Below are positions 36,005-45,471 of a DNA stretch of 64,000 bases, piece after piece. The stretch lies in the NCBI RefSeq assembly GCF_001563285.1, contig NZ_CP005189.1, forward strand, positions 496,001 to 560,000, read 5' to 3'. A program made the translations under genes and the position numbers. The stretch comes from Sphingobium sp. MI1205 (GTDB lineage: Bacteria > Pseudomonadota > Alphaproteobacteria > Sphingomonadales > Sphingomonadaceae). The notes under the pieces are model-generated. The model did no database searches and was not told the origin of the DNA. It saw only the letters and a program-made list of their open reading frames with translations. The first letter of the stretch is position 1. Every line of letters starts with the position of its first letter.

Positions 36005-36791
36005 CCTGCACTATGCACTGGGCGCGTTGTCGGGCGGTCTTGTCGGCTTTGTGCTGGGTCTGGTGGGCGGCGGCGGCTCCATCCTCGCGGTCCCATTGAT
36101 GGTCTATCTGGTCGGCGTGCCAAGCGCCCATGTCGCCATCGGCACCAGCGCGCTGGCGGTCGCCGCCAATGCCGCGACGGGCCTCGCAAGCCACGCCCGC
36201 GCCCATCATGTGAAATGGCGCTGTGGGGGGATGTACGCGGCGGCGGGGGTCGTGGGGGCGCTGGCCGGTTCGACCTTGGGCAAGATGGTGGATGGCGACA
36301 AGCTGCTGTTCCTCTTTGCGCTGGTGATGCTGCTGGTCGGCGCACTGATGTTGAAGGGGCGCGGCAATCCCGGCGACCCCGGCGTCGAGTGCAACAGGGA
36401 AAAGGCGCCCAAGGTCGTCGCCTATGGCCTGGGGTCTGGCGCGTTTTCGGGATTTTTCGGCATTGGTGGCGGCTTTCTGATCGTGCCGGGCCTTGTCGCC
36501 TCGACCGGCATGCCGATGCTGATGGCGGTTGGCACATCGCTGGTGGCGGTTACGGCTTTCGGTCTTACGACTGCGGCCAGCTACGCTTTTTCCGGCCTTG
36601 TCGACTGGCTGCTGGCGTTCGTGTTCATCGTGGGTGGCGTTGCCGGCAGCTTCGCCGGGACGAGCGCCGCCGAACGGCTGGGCGAAAAGACCGGCCGCTT
36701 GACCATCGTCTTTGCAGGCCTCATCTTCATCGTCGCCTTCTACATGCTCTGGCGAAGCGCTGCCGCCCTGCTGCCGGGCATGACAAGCTGA
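35997..36791 (+). CDS. Sulfite exporter TauE/SafE family protein
   Basis: Inner-membrane protein of 264 residues with two repeats of about four helices. The Gly-rich starts 'GFVLGLVGGGGSILAVPLMVYLVG' and 'SGFFGIGGGFLIVPGLV' mark the repeats. Members export sulfite, sulfonates or similar anions. Downstream of a persulfide dioxygenase, which forms sulfite, export of sulfite is the natural reading. A loop with 'GVECNREKAPK' lies between the two halves. Confidence 0.87.
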   Translation: MDSLHYALGALSGGLVGFVLGLVGGGGSILAVPLMVYLVGVPSAHVAIGTSALAVAANAATGLASHARAHHVKWRCGGMYAAAGVVGALAGSTLGKMVDGDKLLFLFALVMLLVGALMLKGRGNPGDPGVECNREKAPKVVAYGLGSGAFSGFFGIGGGFLIVPGLVASTGMPMLMAVGTSLVAVTAFGLTTAASYAFSGLVDWLLAFVFIVGGVAGSFAGTSAAERLGEKTGRLTIVFAGLIFIVAFYMLWRSAAALLPGMTS

Positions 36792-36840
36792 TCGATAGCC
36801 GCTACCTCTGCCATTCTGCCCCCGGTCAAAAGGACATGCC

Positions 36841-38241
36841 ATGTTCGATGCTGTGGACGCGATCATCCTGGCCCGCGCGCAATTCGCCTTTACGGTCAGC
36901 TTTCATTTCCTGTTCCCGGCCTTTTCGATCGGGCTGGCCAGCTATCTGATGGTGCTGGAAGGGCTGTGGCTCGCGACCGGTAAGGGCGTGTACGCCAATC
37001 TGTACCGCTACTGGCTGAAGATCTTTGCGGTCGTGTTCGCCATGGGCGTCGTGTCCGGCATCGTCATGTCCTATCAGTTCGGCACCAACTGGTCGGTTTT
37101 TTCCGACAAGGCGGGTCCGGTCATCGGCCCGCTCATGGCCTATGAGGTGCTGACCGCCTTTTTCCTGGAGGCGGGTTTCCTGGGCGTGATGCTGTTCGGG
37201 ATCGACAAGGTCGGGCGCAAGCTGCATTTCGCCGCGACTTGCGCGGTGGCGATCGGCACGTTCATTTCGGCATTCTGGATATTGTCGGTCAACAGCTGGA
37301 TGCAGACGCCGACCGGGCATGAAATCGGCGCGAACGGCCAGTTCCTACCCGGCCCCAGCTGGATGGCGATCATCTTCAACCCCAGCTTTCCCTATCGTCT
37401 GGTCCACACCGTTCTGGCGGCTTATCTGACGACGGCTTTCGCCGTTGGCGCGGTCGGCGCGTGGCATCTGCTCAAGGATCGATCCAATCCCGGCGCGCGC
37501 ACCATGTTTTCCATGGCGATGTGGATGGCGGCGATCGTCGCGCCGGTTCAGGTCGTCGCGGGCGACCTGCACGGGCTCAACACGCTGGAGCACCAGCCGG
37601 TCAAGGTGATGGCGATGGAAGGCCATTATGACAGCCATCCCGATGGCGCGCCGCTGATCCTTGCTGGCATCCCGGACAGCGCAAACAAGCGTGTCGATTA
37701 CGCCATTTCCATTCCCAAGGCATCGTCGCTGATCCTGAAGCATGATCTGAACGCGCCGCTCAAAGGGCTGGACACTGTCCCCGACACCGACGAACCGCCC
37801 GTCCCTATCGTCTTCTGGGCGTTTCGTGTCATGGTCGGGCTGGGTTTCGCCATGGTCGGGCTGGGCTTGTGGAGCCTGATCGCGCGGATGCGCGGGCGGC
37901 TTTACGAATGGCGATGGCTGCACAGGGCCGCGCTGGTCATGGGACCATCGGGTTTCATCGCGGTTCTGGCAGGCTGGACAGTGACCGAAGTGGGCCGCCA
38001 GCCCTTCACCGTCTATGGACTGCTGCGCACGGCGCAAAGCGCGTCACCATTGGATGCCCCGGCCGTCGCCGCCTCGCTGATCGCGTTCGTGCTCGTCTAT
38101 TTCACCGTGTTTGGCATGGGCATATGGTATCTGCTGCACCTGATGAAGAAGCCGCCCGAAGCGCATGAGCGCGGGTTGAGCGGCGCGCCCATCCGCACCG
38201 CCGGGATCACCCCCGCACCCGCAGTAGAAGGAGGCGAATGA
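36841..38241 (+). CDS. cioA: Cytochrome bd-type quinol oxidase subunit I (cyanide-insensitive type)
   Basis: Haem-bearing subunit of a bd terminal oxidase that reduces O2 with quinol. It has 466 residues and about nine helices. The early helix 'ARAQFAFTVSFHFLFPAFSIG' contains H22, the equivalent of the haem b595 ligand; 'MSYQFGTNW' and 'GDLHGLN' are conserved blocks. The Q-loop is short (E. coli CydA is 522 residues), as in CIO-type oxidases, which tolerate cyanide and sulfide. AAAGGAC precedes the ATG. It overlaps subunit II by ATGA. Confidence 0.92.
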   Translation: MFDAVDAIILARAQFAFTVSFHFLFPAFSIGLASYLMVLEGLWLATGKGVYANLYRYWLKIFAVVFAMGVVSGIVMSYQFGTNWSVFSDKAGPVIGPLMAYEVLTAFFLEAGFLGVMLFGIDKVGRKLHFAATCAVAIGTFISAFWILSVNSWMQTPTGHEIGANGQFLPGPSWMAIIFNPSFPYRLVHTVLAAYLTTAFAVGAVGAWHLLKDRSNPGARTMFSMAMWMAAIVAPVQVVAGDLHGLNTLEHQPVKVMAMEGHYDSHPDGAPLILAGIPDSANKRVDYAISIPKASSLILKHDLNAPLKGLDTVPDTDEPPVPIVFWAFRVMVGLGFAMVGLGLWSLIARMRGRLYEWRWLHRAALVMGPSGFIAVLAGWTVTEVGRQPFTVYGLLRTAQSASPLDAPAVAASLIAFVLVYFTVFGMGIWYLLHLMKKPPEAHERGLSGAPIRTAGITPAPAVEGGE

Positions 38242-39239
38242 TGATCGACCTGACGGTCATCTGGGCCGCCATCATCGGCTTTGCGATCATCGCCTATGTC
38301 GTGATGGACGGCTTTGACCTGGGCATTGGCATCCTGTTCCCGCTGTTCAGGGCGGGAAAGGACCGCGACACCGCGATGAACAGCATCGCCCCGGTCTGGG
38401 ACGGTAACGAGACATGGCTGGTGCTGGGCGGCGGCGGCCTGCTGGCGGCGTTCCCGCTGGCCTATGCCATCATCCTGCCCGCGCTTTACGCGCCGCTCAT
38501 CGCGATGCTGCTGGGGCTGGTGCTGCGCGGCGTCGCGTTCGAGTTTCGCTGGCGCGACCCGGCGCACCGGGCGTGGTGGGATCGCGCCTTCACGGGCGGA
38601 TCGGCCGTCGCCACCTTCGCACAGGGCGTGACGCTGGGCGCGTTGTTGCAAGGGATCAGCGTGGAGGGCCGCGCCTATGCCGGGGGATGGTGGGAATGGC
38701 TGTCGCCCTTTTCCATGCTGACCGGTGCGGGGCTGCTGGTCGGCTATGCCCTGCTCGGCGCCTGCTGGCTCAACTGGAAGACCGAGGGCGACCTGCAACG
38801 GCAGGCGGCAGGCTATGCCGGACGGCTGGGCATCGCGCTGCTACTGGTGATCGGTGCGGTCAGCCTGGCGACGCTCACGCTTGAGGCGAGCTATCAGGAC
38901 CGTTGGCTGTCATGGCCCGGCATCCTTGCGACGGCGCAGGTTCCGCTGGCCACCCTGATCGTGACAGCCCTCTTCTACCGCAGCCTTTCCCGTCGGAAGG
39001 ATGTGCAGCCCTTTATCTGGGCGCTGGGGCTGTTCATGCTCTGCCTGCTGGGACTGGGGATTTCGATATGGCCCTATGTCGTGCCAGCGCGCGTCACGAT
39101 ATGGGAGGCCGCCGCGCCCTATCGCAGCCAGATCTTCATGCTGGTCGGGGCGGCGGTCCTGGTGCCCGTCATCCTTGCCTACACCGCCTGGGCCTATTGG
39201 GTGTTCCGGGGCAAGGTGGGCGACGAAGGCTATCATTGA
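38238..39239 (+). CDS. cioB: Cytochrome bd-type quinol oxidase subunit II
   Basis: Membrane partner of CioA, 333 residues, eight or so helices. 'VMDGFDLGIGILFP' near residue 25, 'WDGNETWLVLGGGGLLAAFP' near 55 and 'WPYVVP' near 275 are family marks. AAGGAGG precedes two adjacent ATGs (38238 and 38241); the second has the better spacing, the first overlaps the cioA stop. Its own stop shares a base with the start of the small DUF2474 gene. Confidence 0.93.
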   Translation: MMIDLTVIWAAIIGFAIIAYVVMDGFDLGIGILFPLFRAGKDRDTAMNSIAPVWDGNETWLVLGGGGLLAAFPLAYAIILPALYAPLIAMLLGLVLRGVAFEFRWRDPAHRAWWDRAFTGGSAVATFAQGVTLGALLQGISVEGRAYAGGWWEWLSPFSMLTGAGLLVGYALLGACWLNWKTEGDLQRQAAGYAGRLGIALLLVIGAVSLATLTLEASYQDRWLSWPGILATAQVPLATLIVTALFYRSLSRRKDVQPFIWALGLFMLCLLGLGISIWPYVVPARVTIWEAAAPYRSQIFMLVGAAVLVPVILAYTAWAYWVFRGKVGDEGYH

Positions 39240-39343
39240 TGCAGGGGCGCTGGGCCAGGTTGCTTTGGTTCATCGGTATCTGGGCGGCGAGCGTAGCCGT
39301 CCTGGCGGCTGTATCGTTCGGCCTGCGCCTGTGGCTGATGTGA
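39239..39343 (+). CDS. DUF2474 small membrane protein, CydX-like subunit of the oxidase
   Basis: A 34-residue single-helix protein, 'MQGRWARLLWFIGIWAAS' followed by a hydrophobic run ending 'RLWLM'. Its start overlaps the cioB stop in a TGATG junction. DUF2474 proteins sit directly after cioB in many genomes and correspond in place to CydX, which stabilises the haem site. Too short for most gene finders, but pattern and position are specific. Confidence 0.8.
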   Translation: MQGRWARLLWFIGIWAASVAVLAAVSFGLRLWLM

Positions 39344-39532
39344 AGGGCGGGCCGCTCCGCCGCTTCATCGAGCAACATCCAGACATTTGCGAGCCGACAG
39401 CGACGTCCCCGGACCGATAAATCGGCGGCAAATGGCCGATTTGGGTTGCCTGATGGACACGAAGCGGGAAAGAGGAACGCGTCGCCCCCAGGTTCAACTA
39501 CCGCGCCATGCAACGGCGTCCGGGAGAAGATT

Positions 39533-42388
39533 TTGCTTTTGGTCCTCATCGCCCTGCTGCCTTTCGCCTGTGCCGCAGTGCTCTCCATGATGAGCGGGGC
39601 GGGCAGGACCTGGCAGACGCTGGTGGCCATTACGCCTTCCTTCCTCGGGCTGCTGCTGCTTGTAGCAATGCTGCCCGTCATCATAGCCGGTGGCGTGGTC
39701 CGGTTTTACTTGCCATGGGTGCCGTTGCTGGGGCTGGACTTCGGCCTGTGGCTGGATGGGCTTGGCCTGTTGTTTGCGGGCCTGATCCTGGGCATCGGCC
39801 TGCTCATCATCCTTTATGCGCGCTACTATCTGCCGCCCGACGAGCCGATGGGGCGGTTCATGACGCTGATGCTCCTGTTTCAGGGAGCGATGCTGGGCAT
39901 CGCGCTGTCGGCCAACATCCTGCTGCTGCTGATCTTCTGGGAACTGACGAGCCTTTCTTCCTTCCTGCTGATCGGGTTTCGCAACGACAAGGCGGAAGGC
40001 AGGCAGGGCGCGCGCATGGCGCTGGCCGTCACGGGCGGCGGCGGGCTGGCGTTGATCGGCGGGCTATTGCTGCTGGGCGACATCGCCGGGTCTTTCGAGC
40101 TGGCCGACATATTGGTGGCTGGCGAAGCGGTTCGCGCTTCCCCTCTCTATCCCGTGGCGCTGGTGCTGATCCTGATCGGCTGTTTCACCAAGTCGGCGCA
40201 GTTCCCTTTCCATTTCTGGCTGCCGCACGCCATGGCCGCGCCCACGCCGGTCAGCGCCTATCTGCACAGCGCGACCATGGTGAAGGCGGGCGTATTTCTG
40301 CTGGCGCGGTTATGGCCGGTGCTGTCAGGCACGGACCTGTGGTTTTACCTCGTATCCACCACCGGCCTCGTCACGATGATCATGGGCGCGGCGGTCGCGC
40401 TGTTTCGCCATGACCTAAAGGCCATCCTCGCCTATTCGACGGTCAGCCATCTTGGCCTGCTCACCATGTTGTTCGGCCTGGGTACGCCCGCCGCCGCGAT
40501 GGTGGGTGTTTTCCACCTGTTGAACCATGCGCTGTTCAAGGCCGCGCTGTTCATGAACGCGGGCATCGTGGATCATGAAGCGGGAACGCGGGACATCCGC
40601 CTGCTGGGCGGGCTGGCGGGATTGATGCCGATCACCGCGACGCTGGGCATCGTTTCCGCCGCTTCCATGGCGGGGATACCGCCGTTGGGCGGTTTCCTGT
40701 CTAAGGAAATGATGCTGGAGGAGGCCGCGCATAGCGTGTGGGCCGGGCAGCATTGGTTCATGCCGCTGGCTGCCGTGATCGGCGCGACCCTGTCGGTCGC
40801 CTATTCGCTGCGCTATATTTTCCACCTCTATCTGGGCCGCCGCCGCCATGATTATCCCGCCCAGCCGCATGATCCGTCGCTAGGGCTGTGGGCGCCGTCG
40901 GCCCTGCTGGTGGCGCTGACCGTGCTGATCGGGCTATTTCCGCAAAGCCTGACATCCGGCCTGATCGCCAGAGCCGCCGGTGCGGTGACGGGAGGAAATG
41001 CGCCCGCCTTCGCGCCCGCGCTGTGGCACGGCGTGACCCCGGCGCTGGGGATGAGCGTCGTCGCGATCATCGTCGGCGGCGCTATGCTCTGGCGCCATGG
41101 CCTGCTCCAGCGCAGTTGGGACGCAGCGCGCCTGCCCGACGCGAAGCGGGCGTTCGATAGCTGCATCCATCGCTTCATCGGCATGGCGCGCGCCGTCACG
41201 ATCGCCATCCACAACGGATCGCTGCAAAGGCAACTCAGCCTGCTGTTCCTTGTCGCCATCGCGCTGGGCGTTCAGGCCGTGCGGACGGGCGGGTATGCGC
41301 CCGGCACGCGCGCGACCATGCCCGCGCCGCCAGTCGCGGTCATCGCCTGGCTGCTGCTGATCGCGGCAATCGCTGCGGTCGTGAAGGCGCAGAGGCAGCG
41401 TTTCCTGACGCTCATTTACATCAGCGTGATCGGCCTGATCGTTTCGCTGGCCTTCATCTACCTGTCCGCGCCCGATCTGGCGCTGACGCAGATTTCGGTC
41501 GAGGTCGTGACGATCCTGCTGCTGCTGCTCGCCCTCAACCTGTTGCCCAAGAAGCCCGCCCGGCTGTCCAGCAATGGGCGAAGGCTGCGCGACGGCATGA
41601 TCGGGATGGCGGGCGGCGCGGCCACCGGCCTTGCGGCATGGGCGGTGATGACGAGGACGCCGAACGATCCCATTTCCGCCTATCATTGGGCCAACAGCTA
41701 TGCCCATGGCGGCGGGACCAATGTCGTCAATGTGATCCTGGTGGACTTCCGCGCATTCGACACATTCGGCGAAATCACGGTGCTGGGCATTGCCGCGCTC
41801 ACCATTTTTGCCCTGCTGCAGCCCGCCACACGCGGCGTTTCGGGACAAAGGCTGCGCCAATGGGTGGCGGATCTGCCGCGATCCCCCGAGCGCCACCCGA
41901 TGATGTTCGCGGTGGCGGCACGACTGCTGTTGCCGCTGGCGACGATGATCGGCCTCTATATCTTCCTGCGCGGGCACAATATGCCGGGCGGAGGATTCAT
42001 CGCCGGGCTGGTCATGTCGATTGCGATGCTGATGCAATATATGGCGTCGGGCTTTGAATGGGCCGATGAGAGGCGACGGATCGACGAGCATCTGCTGATC
42101 GGCCTGGGCGTCATCATCGCGGCGCTGACCGGGCTTGGCTCGCTGTTCTTCGGCGCGCCGTTGTTTACCAGCTCATTCGGCCATTTCACCTTGCCGATCA
42201 TCGGGACGTTCGAACTGGCGACGGCCATGCTGTTCGACATCGGCGTCGCCATGACCGTCATCGGGGCCGTCATGCTGGCGCTCGCGGAACTCAGCCACGT
42301 TGCCCAGCGGGCGCAGAAGGAGCCGGAGGAGGAGGACAGCGGTCCGATGGACATTGACCCTGCCAAGTTGCGGGGCGCGCGCGCATGA
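39533..42388 (+). CDS. mrpA: Mrp Na+/H+ antiporter subunit A with fused MrpB domain
   Basis: Large subunit of the multi-subunit cation/proton antiporter, about 951 residues. The first part is a NuoL-like proton channel ('LIFWELTSLSSFLLIGF', 'SAQFPFHFWLPHAMAAPTPVSAYLHSATMVKAG', 'HALFKAALFMNAG'); then the MrpA-specific helices ('LTQISVEVVTILLLLLAL'), and from about 800 an MrpB-like domain ('FLRGHNMPGGGFIAGLV'). The AB fusion is usual in alphaproteobacteria. The TTG at 39533 is preferred: GGGAG lies 6 bases before it and the protein then opens directly with helix 1. The A-to-C junction overlaps. Confidence 0.9.
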   Translation: MLLVLIALLPFACAAVLSMMSGAGRTWQTLVAITPSFLGLLLLVAMLPVIIAGGVVRFYLPWVPLLGLDFGLWLDGLGLLFAGLILGIGLLIILYARYYLPPDEPMGRFMTLMLLFQGAMLGIALSANILLLLIFWELTSLSSFLLIGFRNDKAEGRQGARMALAVTGGGGLALIGGLLLLGDIAGSFELADILVAGEAVRASPLYPVALVLILIGCFTKSAQFPFHFWLPHAMAAPTPVSAYLHSATMVKAGVFLLARLWPVLSGTDLWFYLVSTTGLVTMIMGAAVALFRHDLKAILAYSTVSHLGLLTMLFGLGTPAAAMVGVFHLLNHALFKAALFMNAGIVDHEAGTRDIRLLGGLAGLMPITATLGIVSAASMAGIPPLGGFLSKEMMLEEAAHSVWAGQHWFMPLAAVIGATLSVAYSLRYIFHLYLGRRRHDYPAQPHDPSLGLWAPSALLVALTVLIGLFPQSLTSGLIARAAGAVTGGNAPAFAPALWHGVTPALGMSVVAIIVGGAMLWRHGLLQRSWDAARLPDAKRAFDSCIHRFIGMARAVTIAIHNGSLQRQLSLLFLVAIALGVQAVRTGGYAPGTRATMPAPPVAVIAWLLLIAAIAAVVKAQRQRFLTLIYISVIGLIVSLAFIYLSAPDLALTQISVEVVTILLLLLALNLLPKKPARLSSNGRRLRDGMIGMAGGAATGLAAWAVMTRTPNDPISAYHWANSYAHGGGTNVVNVILVDFRAFDTFGEITVLGIAALTIFALLQPATRGVSGQRLRQWVADLPRSPERHPMMFAVAARLLLPLATMIGLYIFLRGHNMPGGGFIAGLVMSIAMLMQYMASGFEWADERRRIDEHLLIGLGVIIAALTGLGSLFFGAPLFTSSFGHFTLPIIGTFELATAMLFDIGVAMTVIGAVMLALAELSHVAQRAQKEPEEEDSGPMDIDPAKLRGARA

Positions 42389-42753
42389 GCATGGAATTTC
42401 TGGTCGCATCGGCCATCGGCATGCTGACCGCCGCGGGAATTTACCTGACCCTGCGCGGCCGGACGTTTCCGGTGGTGCTGGGCCTCACCATGCTGTCCTA
42501 TGCGATCAACCTGTTCCTGTTCGCCATCGGCCGCCTGACCCGGAACAGCCCGCCGCTATATGAAAAGGGGCTGACCAGCTACACCGATCCCCTTCCCCAG
42601 GCGCTGGTGCTGACCGCGATCGTGATTTCATTCGGCATGACGGCGCTGGCGGTCGTGCTGTCGCTTCGCAGCTTTCTGGAGACTGGCACCGACCAGGTCG
42701 ATGGAGCGGTCGAAGCCGATCCGCCCAAGCCGGATCGCGAGGCGCAGCCATGA
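42385..42753 (+). CDS. mrpC: Mrp antiporter subunit C
   Basis: NuoK-like three-helix protein of 122 residues. 'AAGIYLTLRGRTFPVVLGLTMLSYAINLFLFAIGRL' contains the helix pair, and 'YTDPLPQALVLTAIVISFG' is the signature of MrpC/NuoK. It overlaps both mrpA and mrpD by ATGA. Confidence 0.93.
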   Translation: MSMEFLVASAIGMLTAAGIYLTLRGRTFPVVLGLTMLSYAINLFLFAIGRLTRNSPPLYEKGLTSYTDPLPQALVLTAIVISFGMTALAVVLSLRSFLETGTDQVDGAVEADPPKPDREAQP

Positions 42754-44264
42754 AAGAAGCGCTGATCGCCGCGCCGCTGCTACTGCCCGCCTTCGCTGGA
42801 ACCGCGACGCTGCTTTTCCTGCGCCGGCGACGCTGGATCGGCGCCGCCATTTCGATCGGTTCGGCGCTTGGCCTGATCGCCGTGTCGATCATCCTGATGG
42901 GATGGGCGAGCGCAGGCGAGCCGACCGCCTATGCGCTGGGCGACTGGCCTGCCCCGTTCGGCATCGTGCTGGTTCTGGACAGGCTGGCGGCGCTGATGCT
43001 GCTGCTGACCGCGCTACTGGGACTGGCGGTGTCGGTTCATGCGACGGTCACCGGGCTGGACCGCAAGGGATGGCATTTCCATTCGCTGTTCCAGTTCGAG
43101 CTGCTGGGCCTGAACGGCGCTTTCCTGACCGGCGACCTGTTCAACCTGTTCGTGTTCTTCGAAGTGTTGCTGATCGCATCCTATGGCCTGATGCTGCATG
43201 GCCAGGGTGCGCGACGGCTGACCGCAGGCGTCCAATATGTGATCGTCAACCTGATCGGATCGACGCTGTTCCTGGTCGCCCTTGGCCTGCTTTATGGCCT
43301 GACCGGTACGCTCAACATGGCGCATATGGTGGGACGCGTGGCGATGCTGCCCGCAGGCGATAAGGGGCTGGCCCAGGCAGCAGGCTTGCTGCTGGCGGCG
43401 GTCTTTGCGTTGAAGGCGGCGCTGTTGCCGCTGCACCTGTGGCTGCCCCGAACCTATGCAGCCGCCGCCCCAGCCGTCGCCGCCCTGTTCGCGATCATGA
43501 CGAAGGTGGGCGCCTATGCCATCATGCGGACGATGCCGCTGATCTTTGGCGATGCGGCGGGCGCGTTCCTGCTTCCCGCCGCGCTTGGCACCATGCTGCT
43601 GGGCTTTGCCGGCCTCCTTGCGGCGCGCGGCCTTCGCGAGATGGCGGCATTTGGGCTTATCGGATCGACAGCCATTCTGCTGACGGCGGTCGCCTTGTTC
43701 GACAGGCAGGCGATGGCGGCGGCGCTCTATTACCTTCCCCACACCACATTGTCCGCCGCCCTGCTGTTCCTGACGGTCGACCTGATAATCCGGTGGCGTG
43801 ACGCGGAGGGCGCGGCCATCGTCCCGACGCCACGCTATGCAGGGCAAGGCATGCTGGCCTTTCTGTTCCTGACGGCCGCCGTGGCCCTGTCTGGCCTGCC
43901 GCCGCTTTCGGGCTTCATCGGCAAGCTGCTGATCCTGCGCGCCGCATTAGCATCCCCTCATGTCGTCGCGATCTGGGCGATGGTGCTGGGCACCAGCCTG
44001 ATCGCGCTGATCGGACTGGCGCGCGCGGGCAGCAGGCTGTTCTGGAAAGAGGATGCCACGCCGACCGTGGATACCGACCGTCCAGCGCCAAGCCGGGTGG
44101 AGGCGCTGCCTGCCTTCTTCCTCCTTGCCCTGCTGGCTGGCCTGACGCTGTGCGCCGGACCAGTGACGGCTTATATGGAAGCGACGAGCGCGCAGATTTT
44201 CGATGCGCCCGCCTATGTCCGCTCTGTGCTGGGCACGGGCGATGAAGGAAAAAGCGACAAATGA
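42750..44264 (+). CDS. mrpD: Mrp antiporter subunit D
   Basis: NuoM/N-like proton-translocating subunit with about 14 helices, 504 residues. Marks are 'FVFFEVLLIASYGLMLHG' (Glu in helix 5), 'LKAALLPLHLWLPRTYAAAAPAVAALFAIMTKVG' (Lys and His of the ion path) and 'SGLPPLSGFIGKLLI'. It overlaps its neighbours on both sides by ATGA. Confidence 0.94.
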   Translation: MKEALIAAPLLLPAFAGTATLLFLRRRRWIGAAISIGSALGLIAVSIILMGWASAGEPTAYALGDWPAPFGIVLVLDRLAALMLLLTALLGLAVSVHATVTGLDRKGWHFHSLFQFELLGLNGAFLTGDLFNLFVFFEVLLIASYGLMLHGQGARRLTAGVQYVIVNLIGSTLFLVALGLLYGLTGTLNMAHMVGRVAMLPAGDKGLAQAAGLLLAAVFALKAALLPLHLWLPRTYAAAAPAVAALFAIMTKVGAYAIMRTMPLIFGDAAGAFLLPAALGTMLLGFAGLLAARGLREMAAFGLIGSTAILLTAVALFDRQAMAAALYYLPHTTLSAALLFLTVDLIIRWRDAEGAAIVPTPRYAGQGMLAFLFLTAAVALSGLPPLSGFIGKLLILRAALASPHVVAIWAMVLGTSLIALIGLARAGSRLFWKEDATPTVDTDRPAPSRVEALPAFFLLALLAGLTLCAGPVTAYMEATSAQIFDAPAYVRSVLGTGDEGKSDK

Positions 44265-44749
44265 GGCGGCTGTTCCCCCATCCCGGCCTGACGATCCTGC
44301 TCGTCATCATGTGGATGCTGGTGCTCAACGAGTTGAGCATGGGCGGCTTCCTGCTCGGCCTTGTGCTGGGGATAGTGGTGCCCCTGTTCACCGCACCCTT
44401 CTGGCCCGATCGCCCGCGGGTTCGATATGGCTGGCCGCTGATCGCCTATGTGCTGCTGGTGATCGGCGACATTATCGCCGCCAATTTCCATGTGGCGCGG
44501 CTCGTCCTGTTCCGCCGGAACCGCGACCTGCGATCCTGCTGGCTCACCGTCCCGCTCGACCTTCGTTCGGCCGAAGCCGCCACGGTCCTGGCGGGCACGA
44601 TCAGCCTGACGCCCGGCACAGTGTCGGCCGACATATCGACGGACGGACGCTATCTGCTGGTCCACGCGCTGGATACGGGCGATCCGCAGGCGGAAGTGGC
44701 GCGGATCAAGGCGCGATATGAAAGACCGCTGATGGAGATTTTCCGATGA
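44261..44749 (+). CDS. mrpE: Mrp antiporter subunit E
   Basis: A 162-residue membrane protein with two N-terminal helices and a soluble C-terminal domain. 'GDIIAANFHVARLVL' and 'LAGTISLTPGTVSADI' are the family motifs. It overlaps mrpD and mrpF by ATGA. Confidence 0.92.
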   Translation: MRRLFPHPGLTILLVIMWMLVLNELSMGGFLLGLVLGIVVPLFTAPFWPDRPRVRYGWPLIAYVLLVIGDIIAANFHVARLVLFRRNRDLRSCWLTVPLDLRSAEAATVLAGTISLTPGTVSADISTDGRYLLVHALDTGDPQAEVARIKARYERPLMEIFR

Positions 44750-45015
44750 TCCAGCTGGCCTTGACCATGGCGCTTGGCTGCATCGCGCTGGCCGTGCTGT
44801 TGAACCTGTACCGCCTGCTGCGTGGGCCAACGGCGGCGGATCGCATATTGGCGCTCGACACGATGGTCATCAATGCCATCGCCGCCATCATCCTGTTCGG
44901 CATCATGGAGAAAACCATCGTCTATTTCGAAGCGGCGCTGCTGCTGGCGATGGTGGGGTTCGTGGGAACGGTGGCCTATGCCAAGTTCCTGCTACGCGGC
45001 GACATCGTGGAATAG
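44746..45015 (+). CDS. mrpF: Mrp antiporter subunit F
   Basis: An 89-residue three-helix protein. 'LYRLLRGPTAADRILALDTMVINAIA' carries the conserved 'GPTxxDRxxxxD' pattern. Its start overlaps mrpE; mrpG follows after 9 bp. Confidence 0.93.
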   Translation: MIQLALTMALGCIALAVLLNLYRLLRGPTAADRILALDTMVINAIAAIILFGIMEKTIVYFEAALLLAMVGFVGTVAYAKFLLRGDIVE

Positions 45016-45024
45016 GAACAGGAC

Positions 45025-45417
45025 ATGACCGATTTCATCGACATCGCCATCGCCCTGTTGATCCTGCTGGGGGGCGCCTTTGCGCTGATCGGCAGTTGGG
45101 GGCTTGCGCGCCTTCCTTCGCTGATGACCCGTTTGCATGGCCCTACCAAGGCGACCACGCTGGGGGTGGGCGGTTGCCTGATCGCGTCCATGCTCTATTT
45201 CCCGACACATGGGCTTTCATGGTCGGCGCACGAGCTGCTGATCGCGCTGTTTCTGTTCATAACCGCGCCGATTTCGGCCAACATGATCGCCAAAGCCTAT
45301 ATCCATGGGCGTCACAGTCATCCGGACGCCGCCGGCCAGTCGGAGGGCGACTTGCCCGACGGGCCGGGCGGGAATGCGGACTGGGCCACGTTCGGCGTGC
45401 AGGACGAACGGGAATAG
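45025..45417 (+). CDS. mrpG: Mrp antiporter subunit G
   Basis: A 130-residue subunit with three helices. 'LGGAFALIGSWGLARLPSLMTRLHGPTKATTLGVG' is the MrpG signature and 'LFLFITAPISANMIAKAYIH' the last helix. The hydrophilic tail after residue 95 is longer than in some relatives. It closes the operon; a GC-rich hairpin follows. Confidence 0.93.
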   Translation: MTDFIDIAIALLILLGGAFALIGSWGLARLPSLMTRLHGPTKATTLGVGGCLIASMLYFPTHGLSWSAHELLIALFLFITAPISANMIAKAYIHGRHSHPDAAGQSEGDLPDGPGGNADWATFGVQDERE

Positions 45418-45438
45418 ACCGATCGCGGCGTTTGAACA

Positions 45439-45454
45439 GGCCGGCATCCCGGCC
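45439..45454. terminator. GGCCGG-CATC-CCGGCC hairpin after mrpG
   Basis: A six-base perfect stem with a four-base loop lies between the convergent mrpG and usp genes. No T-run follows on either strand, so termination is only suggested. Confidence 0.35.
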
Positions 45455-45471
45455 CATTCGCATGGACCGAA

